Positions 17,340 through 22,925 of a DNA stretch of 33,691 bases are shown here, in pieces. The notes beneath the pieces are model-generated. The model was not told where the DNA came from, did no database searches, and was given only the letters and a program-made list of their open reading frames with translations. This stretch comes from a virus: positions 1 through 33,691 of the IMG/VR virus record IMGVR_UViG_3300049483_000041; one strand, 5' to 3'. Both the position numbers and the translations under genes were made by a program. Each line of letters opens with the position of its first letter. Position 1 is the stretch's first letter.

Positions 17340-18668
17340 TCAGATGCGCGCGCCGTGCGCCGCCGAGCGGCTGAAGTCGTATGCGACTTGTTTCGTGGAC
17401 GTGAGCGCCGGGAAAAGCTCGGCCAGCGCCCAGATAAGCGCATCGGCCCGGTTCGGTGAGCCCTGCCCCGTGTAGCCAAAGGTCGAGAAGCCGGCCAGTT
17501 CCTCTTCAAGCTTCGCAAACATGCCGACATGCCTCACCTTCCCCTGCTCGTATAGCGCAGAGAACGGCTCGGCCCGCTGCACCTTTCCTCGGCTTGCCGT
17601 CACTCGCTTGAAAGGCGTTCGCGGCCTGGCAACGCGGATGGTCTGCTCTACCATGGCGCCGCCGAAGTTCACCTCGCCGACCACCACGTCTGCGCTATGG
17701 CGTTCAAAGGCGTTCGTCGCCACACGGCCCCAGGTCGATGGCCCGGCCTTGATCGTGCAGTCTTCAATCACGTAGGCATTGCCGTCCGTGCCGATGCCAA
17801 CAACACAGATGCCAATCTCGTCATTGTCCGCGTTGTCCGTGTCGGCCGAGCCTGAAGGGTCGACCGCGACCACGATTCGTACCATGTCAGGCACGATGCC
17901 ATCGATGACCCGCCACCGGTCAATGTGCTCTTCCGGGAACAGCGCGCTCGGGTTGGCGTCCGCAAACTTTCCCTCAAGGAAGCGAGCGCGCATACGTGCC
18001 GGCAGCGCTTCAAGCGTCTTGAGATAGTCGGGCGACAGGTTCTCAATGTTGTCTGACGGGTTGATAAGGAAGCTGGCATAGATGCTAGGGTCGACGAGTT
18101 GCAGCTTCGTGTCAGGGTCAATCTTTTGGATGAACCTTTTGTAGGTCCAATGCGCCTTGTTCGGCGGGTTGCAATCGTAGTAGGCGCGTGGCTTCAGTAG
18201 CTGCTTATCCCGCCCCTCGATCTGAAACTCCGCCTTCTGGGCCAGACGGGTAAGCGCAGTGTCCACCGAACTCATCGGGATCTGTGAGCACTCGTTGAAG
18301 TATTCCGTCACGAACTCCATGCCGAGAATCTTCTCGGTGCGCTCCTTGTCGTCCAGGCCAGCAAACCAGATTTGAGATTCGCCCTGCAGCTCGGCAAAAC
18401 CGTCTTGCCCGTGCATCTGGTGCTTCACGCCAGGAAAGGCGATCCGCATGATCTTCGGGAACGTGTCAAGGACTATCGACGCCTTCAGGTGGTTGTAGCG
18501 GAAGCGGAAGATAGCGTGGCGCGAGCCTGGCGCCTTCAAGGCCCGGAAGATGATGTTCCTGACATGCAGCGCCGTCTTCCCGCTTCGGCTCCCCCCGAAC
18601 AGCATGACGTGTTGCGCCGGCCCAGCGCAGACCTTCTGCGCCTCGGTCTGCTTGGACGTCAGCTTCAC
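17340..18668 (-). CDS. terL: Terminase large subunit
   Basis: 442 residues. A Walker A-type motif FGGSRSGKT lies at residues ~24-32, and a probable Walker B/coupling region ends in VTEYFNECSQ. The C-terminal nuclease domain begins at VRIVVAVDPSGS (first catalytic Asp). SADVVVGEVNFGGAMVEQTI supplies the second acidic position, and SPNRADALIWALAEL the late Asp typical of large terminases. GTG 18668 overlaps the small terminase stop as GTGA. It packages DNA into the prohead through the portal encoded next. Confidence 0.93.
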   Translation of the reverse strand: MKLTSKQTEAQKVCAGPAQHVMLFGGSRSGKTALHVRNIIFRALKAPGSRHAIFRFRYNHLKASIVLDTFPKIMRIAFPGVKHQMHGQDGFAELQGESQIWFAGLDDKERTEKILGMEFVTEYFNECSQIPMSSVDTALTRLAQKAEFQIEGRDKQLLKPRAYYDCNPPNKAHWTYKRFIQKIDPDTKLQLVDPSIYASFLINPSDNIENLSPDYLKTLEALPARMRARFLEGKFADANPSALFPEEHIDRWRVIDGIVPDMVRIVVAVDPSGSADTDNADNDEIGICVVGIGTDGNAYVIEDCTIKAGPSTWGRVATNAFERHSADVVVGEVNFGGAMVEQTIRVARPRTPFKRVTASRGKVQRAEPFSALYEQGKVRHVGMFAKLEEELAGFSTFGYTGQGSPNRADALIWALAELFPALTSTKQVAYDFSRSAAHGARI

Positions 18669-18982
18669 AGCGTCTCGTCGTCCGGTGTCGCCACAATGCG
18701 CACCGGCCCTCCGTTCTCGCCCGTGTGTTCAACACGCGCCAGCTTCGGAACGTGGTACTCAAGCAAGTCACGGAAGCAGTCAAGCGCCGCTTTCGGCCCC
18801 TGCTTCGGGTCTTCGGCGATCTCGTCAAGCCATCCCTGAAGACGATCAGCGTTACCGTCGATGAATCGGGCGATGGCTTCTCTCGCGTTCTTGGTGGACT
18901 TGTTGATGGCACCCTTTGGTCGGCCCTTTCCGGCTGCTGGCGGCTTGCGCCTTGCAGTAGTGTTCACTAACTTAGTGTTCAC
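18665..18982 (-). CDS. terS: Terminase small subunit
   Basis: 105 residues from GTG 18982, with GGAG 8 bases upstream. It contains KGRPKGAINKSTKNAREAI, the basic N-terminal pattern of phage terminase small subunits with an RPKGxxNK signature, and an AALDCFRDLLEYHVPKLARV helix. It overlaps the large subunit by GTGA. The GTG lies in a direct repeat (AGTGTTCACT twice), so an alternative GTG 5 codons in is possible. It should bind the packaging site. Confidence 0.85.
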   Translation of the reverse strand: MNTKLVNTTARRKPPAAGKGRPKGAINKSTKNAREAIARFIDGNADRLQGWLDEIAEDPKQGPKAALDCFRDLLEYHVPKLARVEHTGENGGPVRIVATPDDETL

Positions 18983-19028
18983 TTCGCCAACTCCATCACC
19001 ATTACACGCTCATCTTACCTGCTGCGCC

Positions 19029-19064
19029 AAAGAAACGCCCCGGGACCGAGCGGTCAACCGGGGC
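19029..19064 (-). terminator. Rho-independent terminator ending the leftward early/cassette operon
   Basis: On the minus strand GCCCCGG, TT and GACCG are followed closely by the complementary CGGTC and CCGGGGC, then a T-rich run (GTTTCTTTG). The stem is perfect over 7+5 pairs. It overlaps the stop of the last early gene and lies 47 bases upstream of the terminase gene, so it separates early from late transcription unless antiterminated. Confidence 0.75.
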
Positions 19065-19254
19065 CAAGGCCCTCAGGGCCAGGGAGGAGAACAGAAGCGG
19101 GGTCAGTATGACTCGCCTGTGGATAACGTGTCAAGCACTGCAATTCGTCGATCTTGTCTCGAATGATCCGCATCGTGTCGGCTGCCGCGCGGTGATTGCC
19201 GGCCCAGCGCTGTAGTTCATACTGCTCGATCAGCGAGATGATGAACTCTTTCAT
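19054..19254 (-). CDS. Small hypothetical protein, last gene of the leftward early operon
   Basis: 66 residues from ATG 19254 (ATGA overlap with the zinc-ribbon gene). The N-terminal half is an amphipathic helix (IISLIEQYELQRWAGN, ADTMRIIRDKIDELQ). The last ~20 residues (PASVLLPGPEGLGPG) are encoded within the terminator stem and are probably not conserved. No recognised family. Confidence 0.6.
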   Translation of the reverse strand: MKEFIISLIEQYELQRWAGNHRAAADTMRIIRDKIDELQCLTRYPQASHTDPASVLLPGPEGLGPG

Positions 19255-19451
19255 GCCTTCCTCGAATCTATCCGCTCCTTGCACTCCCTGCACACCTTGG
19301 CCCGGCCCATGAGCGCGACGAACCGGATCCCGCTTCCTTTTGTATCACATCCGTTGCGTCCGCAGTCGGCGCATTTGAACCCGATCAGCGCGCTGCTTCC
19401 TGCGTGGCGCCAGCGGGTGTCTGATGGGCGCGTTACGTCGTCATGGTTCAT
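19251..19451 (-). CDS. Small zinc-ribbon protein
   Basis: 66 residues. FKCADCGRNGCDTKGSGIRF near residue 25 and VCRECKERIDSR near residue 53 form two Cys pairs (CxxC and CxxC), the pattern of a single zinc ribbon. Such small zinc-ribbon proteins are common in phage early operons and may bind nucleic acid or host proteins. It is linked by ATGA to the next gene and starts 11 bases after the preceding gene. Confidence 0.75.
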   Translation of the reverse strand: MNHDDVTRPSDTRWRHAGSSALIGFKCADCGRNGCDTKGSGIRFVALMGRAKVCRECKERIDSRKA

Positions 19452-19462
19452 TGTGCATGTGC

Positions 19463-19657
19463 TTAATATTTAAGCGAAGTCTTTGAACTGTCTGCCGAAA
19501 ACACGTTATGGCGCGTCAACTTCGCCACGGCTTTCTTGCACTTGGCGCACGTCACATCGAGCGTCTTCACCACGCGATGAGTTGGGCCGCCGCGCGATGA
19601 TTCCTGCCCGCATAGAGGCCGGCGCGGATCGGCTGGCAATGGTGCGTGCCACTTCAT
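19463..19657 (-). CDS. Small zinc-binding protein
   Basis: 64 residues from ATG 19657 (ATGA overlap). PRRPLCGQESSRGGP and later VTCAKCKKAV give Cys positions C-(x)n-CxxC like small phage and actinobacterial proteins that read PLCG ... VTCxxC. It probably binds zinc. The C-terminal KTSLKY tail is encoded in AT-rich DNA unlike its neighbours. Confidence 0.65.
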   Translation of the reverse strand: MKWHAPLPADPRRPLCGQESSRGGPTHRVVKTLDVTCAKCKKAVAKLTRHNVFSADSSKTSLKY

Positions 19658-19896
19658 ACCTGTTCCTTGCTCGGCCACACTGGCAGCGAGTTGCGCACGC
19701 CTTGCTCGGTCAGCATCAGCAGGCCACCGCGGCCGGTGAGTAAACCAAGCGCCACCAGTCGCGCGGCAGTTGTCGCGCCACTGGCATTCGTCTTTTCGCC
19801 GTCGTCACGCACCAAGCAACCGTAGGCGTCAATGCGCACCGCGCCAGCCTGGCGAATGAACGAAAGGGTACGGTCTTGCGTCTTGGTGAGCTTCAC
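19654..19896 (-). CDS. Small winged-helix-like protein
   Basis: 80 residues from GTG 19896, overlapping the previous stop as GTGA, with GGAGG 7 bases upstream. KTQDRTLSFIRQAGAVRIDA then ATTAARLVALGLLTGRGGLLM and LTEQG has the helix-helix-wing pattern of winged-helix DNA-binding proteins. It may be a small transcription regulator. The GTGA overlap couples it to the last left-array ORF. Confidence 0.65.
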   Translation of the reverse strand: MKLTKTQDRTLSFIRQAGAVRIDAYGCLVRDDGEKTNASGATTAARLVALGLLTGRGGLLMLTEQGVRNSLPVWPSKEQV

Positions 19897-20225
19897 TTCG
19901 TTTCCTCCAGCACAGCCCACGCGCGGCGCTCAATGGCGCCAGCCTGCGGCATTCCGTCTTCATCGTGGTAAGCGTCTTTCAGCCACTGCGCGAACTCGCG
20001 CAGAAGGTCAATGCGCGCCTGTTGGAATCTCCACGCCATCAGGGCTGCGTCGTGCTCTCCCATCGTCGTGTTTTCAGTCCAGTGGTAGTTCACGTCCCCG
20101 CGATCATCTAGCCGGCCTTTCGCGGCACGCAACCAGTCTGCAAAAGTCGTGCGCTCCGAAACCGGCGCCATAACCCTTCGCTCGAACGGACCCGCGTCGG
20201 CGGGCGTCTTCTGTGTGTTGCTCAT
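19893..20225 (-). CDS. Hypothetical protein starting inside attC L1
   Basis: 110 residues from ATG 20225, inside attC L1. AAGGAGG lies 12 bases upstream, also within the attC. Residues 9-17 (ADAGPFERR) are encoded by the second arm of the attC; the body begins after the R' box with VSERTTF. The middle reads LAFW/LRAAKGRLDDR-like phage filler and the C-terminus QWLKDAYHDEDGMPQAGAIE. No attC follows it, so it is the anchor gene beyond the left array. It overlaps the next gene as GTGA. Function unknown. Confidence 0.7.
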   Translation of the reverse strand: MSNTQKTPADAGPFERRVMAPVSERTTFADWLRAAKGRLDDRGDVNYHWTENTTMGEHDAALMAWRFQQARIDLLREFAQWLKDAYHDEDGMPQAGAIERRAWAVLEETK

Positions 20226-20269
20226 AGTGTTGCGGCGCCTCCTTGGTCCGCTCAGCTCAAACGTTAGGC
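20168..20269 (-). other. attC site L1
   Basis: 102 bp. R'' GCCTAAC (20263-20269, minus sense) and a degenerate R' GTTATGG (20168-20174). Arms AGCTGAGCGGACC and GGTCCGTTCGAGCG pair. Within the loop are AAGGAGG (20238-20244) and the ATG at 20225. It is the last attC of the left array; its R' has no downstream partner R''. Confidence 0.85.
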
Positions 20270-20731
20270 CACTTGCGGCGGGCCATCATCTTGTTCCGTG
20301 TGCTCGCGCAGTGGCGAACCCATCAAGCCGTACTTGCGCAGCAGTTCCATGGCCCGGCTCGGCAAGTCGCCCGGCTGCGGCGCGTGTGGCGTGTGCCGCT
20401 TCAGGCTGCTAGTCAACATGCGGATCATCATCGCCAAGTCTTCACGCTCGCGGTACACCTGAGCGTCGGAGACAATGCCGATGCAACGCTCGCGCGCTGC
20501 TGCTGCGGCAGCGTCAAGCGCGATTTGATCGTAGAGTCTTGTCCCACGTTCAACAGGACGGAGCCATTCAACGCCGGATGAATTCGGCATCGGTGTGCCA
20601 ACAATGCTTAGGGCCAGCACTACTCCACATGGTGTGACGCGCTCCGGCTCCACGCCTAACCCCTCGCTCGAACGGACAACGCCCGGCGTGTCAGGTTGTG
20701 CCGCTTCGGATAGGTTAGTTGCGCCGGTCAT
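20264..20731 (-). CDS. Cassette protein with start in attC L2
   Basis: 155 residues from ATG 20731 inside attC L2, in an ATGA overlap with the previous gene. Residues 1-24 are encoded by the attC; the cassette body continues with GVEPERVTP. The C-terminal half is helical (LDAAAAAARERCIGIVSDAQ, LAMMIRMLTSSLKRH). The stop TAA lies in the R'' box of attC L1. The first 21 codons nearly match those at 32275 in the other arm because the attC sites are almost identical. Function unknown. Confidence 0.7.
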   Translation of the reverse strand: MTGATNLSEAAQPDTPGVVRSSEGLGVEPERVTPCGVVLALSIVGTPMPNSSGVEWLRPVERGTRLYDQIALDAAAAAARERCIGIVSDAQVYREREDLAMMIRMLTSSLKRHTPHAPQPGDLPSRAMELLRKYGLMGSPLREHTEQDDGPPQVA

Positions 20732-20755
20732 TGCCGTTCAGCTCCATCGTTGGGC
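20654..20755 (-). other. attC site L2
   Basis: 102 bp. R'' GCCCAAC (20749-20755) and R' GTTAGGC (20654-20660), minus sense. Arms GAGCTGAACGG and CCGTTCGAGCGA pair. The upstream ORF runs through R'' and stops in the ATGA that starts the next ORF. Nearly identical to attC R9 (32251-32352) over the variable region, with a perfect run of about 54 bases. Confidence 0.9.
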
Positions 20756-20991
20756 GTCTTCAGGGTCGCCAGCAGAAGGCGCGCTTCCTTCTCGGCCTTG
20801 CTCGCGGCAGTCATGGCGGCCAGGTGCTGCCGGCTTTCACGGGCCGCGCCTGCGCTGTAGTTGTCGCTGGCCGTCTGGTAGGCAAAGTACGCTTTGGCCT
20901 CCTTCTCGCGGGTGTCCAGCACCTTTGCCAGCGCGGCCCGCAGGCTGTCCACCTGGCAGCGCAGCACATCGGCGTCAAGTTCGGTCGCCAT
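20728..20991 (-). CDS. Cassette coiled-coil protein
   Basis: 87 residues from ATG 20991, overlapping the preceding stop as TGATG. Predicted as one long helix or coiled coil: DADVLRCQVDSLRAALAKVL, REKEAKAYFAYQTASDNYSA, SKAEKEARLLLATL. The last residues (PNDGAERQ) are encoded by the R''/L'' arm of attC L2. It is the second gene of a two-gene cassette. Function unknown. Confidence 0.7.
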   Translation of the reverse strand: MATELDADVLRCQVDSLRAALAKVLDTREKEAKAYFAYQTASDNYSAGAARESRQHLAAMTAASKAEKEARLLLATLKTPNDGAERQ

Positions 20992-21182
20992 CAGTCGTCC
21001 CATCCTTCCATCCACTTCGGCGCGCTGGTCGTGGCGCGCATCCATTCCGGCCACTGCGCCACCTCGCGGCGGCACGCCTCGATCTGCGCCAGGAATCCCG
21101 CGCGCTCCGGCTCCAGCCGCCCAACTCCTCGCTCAACCGGAGCCCCGTCGGCAGCCGGCACCTGTGCATCTTCCTTCTTCAT
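20991..21182 (-). CDS. Small cassette protein with PER motif, start in attC L3
   Basis: 63 residues from ATG 21182 inside attC L3. GGAGG lies 4 bases upstream in the same attC, and the ATG overlaps the previous stop as ATGA. Residues ~12-18 (DGAPVER) come from the attC; the cassette body starts with VGRLEPERAGFLAQIEACR. The C-terminus is rich in Trp (QWPEWM, KWMEGWDD). It shares the GPxER + PERA N-terminal layout with the other left-arm cassette proteins. Confidence 0.7.
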   Translation of the reverse strand: MKKEDAQVPAADGAPVERGVGRLEPERAGFLAQIEACRREVAQWPEWMRATTSAPKWMEGWDD

Positions 21183-21218
21183 CTCGCCTCCGTGTCCCGG
21201 TTAGCTCGAACGTTAGAG
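21119..21218 (-). other. attC site L3
   Basis: 100 bp. R'' CTCTAAC (21212-21218) and R' GTTGGGC (21119-21125), minus sense. Arms GAGCTAACCGGGA and CTCCGGTTGAGCG pair. It contains GGAGG and ATG 21182. The upstream ORF crosses R''/L'' and stops in the ATGA overlap. Confidence 0.88.
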
Positions 21219-21577
21219 CGCATTCCGCGTTTCAAGATGCCTGCCTTCGTCTGGCGCACAACGATCCGCAGTGCTTCAGCGGATGCGTCGCGGTCGCTGC
21301 GCAGCACATCCCACATCGCGTCAGGCATCGCACCGGGAAGCTCGGGCTCATCAGTCACGGCGTCCATCCACGCCTTGCGCTCGGCACAAATGGCCGCTTG
21401 CCACGCATCCCATCCAGCCGAGTAGCAGGTGTCATGGTAGGTGCCGTCTCGGTATAGGGCGGGCGGCAAGTGGTAGCCACGCTTTGCCATCGCCGCCTCA
21501 AAGGCTGCGCGCTCCGGGTCGAGCGCGCTAACTGAGCGCTCAAGCGGACCCGTGCAGGCCTGCTGCTCTTGTTCCAT
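21179..21577 (-). CDS. Cassette protein with PER motif, start in attC L4
   Basis: 132 residues from ATG 21577, with AAAGG 6 bases upstream; ATG 21583 (ATGA overlap with the previous gene) is in frame and also possible. The attC encodes TGPLERS; the body begins SALDPERAAFEAAMAKRGYH. A GWDAWQAAICAERKAW segment follows; W/A-rich stretches like this are common in phage proteins of the 'SAWxAWxAA' type. The C-terminal RSNVRANRDTEAR is encoded by the R''/L'' arm of attC L3. Function unknown. Confidence 0.75.
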   Translation of the reverse strand: MEQEQQACTGPLERSVSALDPERAAFEAAMAKRGYHLPPALYRDGTYHDTCYSAGWDAWQAAICAERKAWMDAVTDEPELPGAMPDAMWDVLRSDRDASAEALRIVVRQTKAGILKRGMRSNVRANRDTEAR

Positions 21578-21628
21578 GCTCATCCTTTCGCGCGGGCCGT
21601 TGCGGTCCGCTTAGCTTCGACGTTGTGC
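21526..21628 (-). other. attC site L4
   Basis: 103 bp. R'' GCACAAC (21622-21628) and R' GTTAGCG (21526-21532), minus sense. Arms GAAGCTAAGCGGACC and GGTCCGCTTGAGCG pair. It holds the stop of the upstream gene and the start ATGs of the downstream gene in the loop. Confidence 0.88.
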
Positions 21629-21906
21629 GTCTTTCCGCTCGCCCTCGCCTCGCACTTGAGGCACAGCGGCGCCATCTGATGCACCGGCTTGCCGCGAGCC
21701 GTGAAGCCTTTCCAGCGCACCATGTGCTCGCTCAGTTCCTGCGGGTAGCGCCACAGTCCGCAGTTGCCGCACTGCTTCTGCCGCAGCCCGGCCTTGTGCT
21801 GCGCCTCGGCCCACTCGTGCCACGCGAGATAGCCTTCGGGCGCTTGGTCGCCTGGCTTGTAGGTCGCCTGCTCCAAGATGCAGGCCACGCGCAGCGGCTT
21901 ACTCAT
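21580..21906 (-). CDS. Cassette zinc-finger protein
   Basis: 108 residues from ATG 21906, overlapping the end of the small upstream gene (ATGAGTAA). QKQCGNCGLWRYPQELSEH and later PLCLKCEARASG provide CxxC ... CxxC, a zinc ribbon. The N-terminus has KPGDQAPEGYLAWHEWAEA, familiar from phage-encoded zinc-ribbon proteins. The last 15 residues are encoded by the first arm of attC L4. It may bind nucleic acid; the target is unknown. Confidence 0.75.
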   Translation of the reverse strand: MSKPLRVACILEQATYKPGDQAPEGYLAWHEWAEAQHKAGLRQKQCGNCGLWRYPQELSEHMVRWKGFTARGKPVHQMAPLCLKCEARASGKTHNVEAKRTATARAKG

Positions 21907-22042
21907 CGTCGTCCTCGTCGGCAGCGTCGTCCAAGTCGAACACCTCGCCGCAAGCCGCGCAGCGCTGCATCCGCTCGTCTTCGCCGTAATCCTCGTCATC
22001 AAACTGGTAGTGCACCTTGCATCCGCACTTCGGGCATGCCAT
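21899..22042 (-). CDS. Tiny zinc-ribbon protein with acidic tail
   Basis: 47 residues from ATG 22042, with AGGA 7 bases upstream. ACPKCGCKVHYQF and QRCAACGEVFDL give CxxCxC ... CxxC. The C-terminus is a run of Asp/Glu. The stop overlaps the next gene's start (ATGAGTAA). The compact CxxC-CxxC architecture and acidic tail suggest a protein- or RNA-binding zinc ribbon. It shares a cassette with the zinc-finger gene that follows. Confidence 0.7.
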   Translation of the reverse strand: MACPKCGCKVHYQFDDEDYGEDERMQRCAACGEVFDLDDAADEDDDE

Positions 22043-22115
22043 CTCTGTTTCCTATCGCTTTCGGAACCGGCCGCACAACCCGCCGGTAGAGCGGACCTCG
22101 TGTAGCACTGCGCAT
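21999..22115 (-). CDS. Possible attC-encoded leader peptide ORF
   Basis: 38 codons from ATG 22115 inside attC L5, with GGAGG 6 bases upstream. It reads RGPLYRRVVRPVPK across R' and then overlaps the tiny zinc-ribbon gene in another frame. It may be a translated leader or a start that lost its partner frame after cassette change. No family; low confidence as a functional protein. Confidence 0.35.
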   Translation of the reverse strand: MRSATRGPLYRRVVRPVPKAIGNRDGMPEVRMQGALPV

Positions 22116-22158
22116 CAGCTACCTCCGTGCCTCGGTCCGCTCACCGGCACCGTTAGGC
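22073..22158 (-). other. attC site L5
   Basis: 86 bp. R'' GCCTAAC (22152-22158) and R' GTTGTGC (22073-22079), minus sense. Arms CCGGTGAGCGGACC and GGTCCGCTCTACCGG pair. The unusual GTTGTGC is matched exactly by the R'' GCACAAC of the same cassette's own attC (L4). Confidence 0.88.
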
Positions 22159-22560
22159 CTCAGAGCGAATGCGCTTCGCGAGGTACGCCGCGTGCTGGGC
22201 CAGTCCCGTCCAGTCGCCCGGTTCGTTCTTCGGCTCGATCAGGCTCGCGCACCGCTCGCGCATCGCAGCGGCATTCGCCACCTCGACCGCCTTGCCAGTC
22301 AGTAGCGGCTCGGCATGTCGGTACAGCCAGAGCAGATCCAGCAACAACGTGCAGTCCAACTCGTCCATATCCGGGCTGCAGTGGTCTTCCTTGGCCGCCT
22401 CCAGGGCGCGCGTGATGTCGTCCCAGATTTCTTTGCCCACGTAACGCAAGCGCTCCAAGGCCTGCTGTACGGCCGGGTTAGCGCGCTCCGGGCCGAGGCC
22501 TAACGGGCGCTCAACCGGACCTGCGTCGGCGGGTTGCTTTGTGCCTTCTTCATGCGCCAT
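22153..22560 (-). CDS. Cassette protein with PER motif, start in attC L6
   Basis: 135 residues from ATG 22560 inside attC L6, with AAGGAGG at 22566-22572 (5-base spacing), the best start signal of the left array. Residues ~10-18 (PADAGPVER) are attC-encoded; the body continues GLGPERANPAVQQALERLRY. Helical segments EIWDDITRALEAAKEDH and a DELDCTLLLDLLWLYRHAE stretch follow. The stop TAA lies in R'' of attC L5. Function unknown. Confidence 0.75.
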   Translation of the reverse strand: MAHEEGTKQPADAGPVERPLGLGPERANPAVQQALERLRYVGKEIWDDITRALEAAKEDHCSPDMDELDCTLLLDLLWLYRHAEPLLTGKAVEVANAAAMRERCASLIEPKNEPGDWTGLAQHAAYLAKRIRSEA

Positions 22561-22595
22561 GTGCGCCTCCTTGTCCGGTTAGCTTTGCGTTAGGA
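22498..22595 (-). other. attC site L6 (first of the left array)
   Basis: 98 bp. R'' TCCTAAC (22589-22595) and R' GTTAGGC (22498-22504), minus sense. Arms AGCTAACCGGAC and GTCCGGTTGAGCG pair. AAGGAGG and ATG lie between the arms. No matching GTTAGGA start is visible upstream, so the cassette it ends has lost its left boundary. Confidence 0.88.
22566..22572 (-). promoter_or_regulatory. Shine-Dalgarno inside attC L6
   Basis: AAGGAGG, 5 bases from ATG 22560. It decides the start of the downstream cassette gene and lies between the two pairing arms of the attC, so RNA folding of the attC would enclose the initiation site. Confidence 0.8.
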
Positions 22596-22602
22596 CCCGT
22601 TT

Positions 22603-22710
22603 CAGTGGGGCCAAGCCGGAAGGCACTGCCATGCTGAGTTAGTGCCGGTACGGCATCGCCGGCTTGCCGCTCAGGCTCTGCTAAGGCCAGCAGCACTTTC
22701 TGCCCCACTG
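22603..22710. repeat. Nested inverted repeat at the entry of the left array
   Basis: CAGTGGGGC (22603-22611) pairs with GCCCCACTG (22702-22710). Inside, AAGCCGG (22613-22619) pairs with CCGGCTT (22659-22665) and GGCACT (22622-22627) with AGTGCC (22641-22646). All arms are perfect. It sits directly upstream of the first left attC in transcription sense and overlaps the end of the small gene before it. Confidence 0.7.
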
Positions 22711-22908
22711 GCTCCGGCATCTGTAGGCGCCGTCTCGTAGCTGGCCGCGTAGCAAATTCGGCGCGGCTGGCGCAGGGTTACCCTGCGCAGCGTTCAGAGC
22801 CCCGGCAGGCTCGGGCCACCACGCCAGCGCGCAGCGGCGCAGGAGCGATCCCACCAGCCGGCGCAGCGCGTCGGTCAGGCAGTCTCTGTGGTGGGTCTTG
22901 GTGTGCAT
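22681..22908 (-). CDS. Small hypothetical protein upstream of the left array
   Basis: 75 residues from ATG 22908; the ribosome-binding site is weak. HHRDCLTDALRRLVGSLLRRC then ALAWWPEPAGALN suggests an N-terminal helix. The C-terminus is Cys/Trp/Arg-rich and encoded in the arm of the nested inverted repeat. It starts 18 bases after the nuclease gene. Not recognised; may be only partly real. Confidence 0.45.
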   Translation of the reverse strand: MHTKTHHRDCLTDALRRLVGSLLRRCALAWWPEPAGALNAAQGNPAPAAPNLLRGQLRDGAYRCRSQWGRKCCWP

Positions 22909-22925
22909 GCAGTTGTTCGCTTCGG

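Larger units (their letters stand above)
20168..22595 (-). mobile_element. Left integron cassette array (CALIN-like): six attC, five complete cassettes
   Basis: The six attC sites all point in the transcription direction. With the cut taken between G and TT of R', the cassettes span 22079-22503, 21532-22078, 21125-21531, 20660-21124 and 20174-20659. In four of the five, the first 7-10 bases are the exact reverse complement of the cassette's own terminal R'' region (10, 8, 8 and 7 bases); the fifth (21125-21531) has one mismatch. No IntI gene is visible. The array is embedded in the leftward early operon, between the hairpin at 22.6 kb and the winged-helix/zinc-ribbon genes. Confidence 0.88.
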
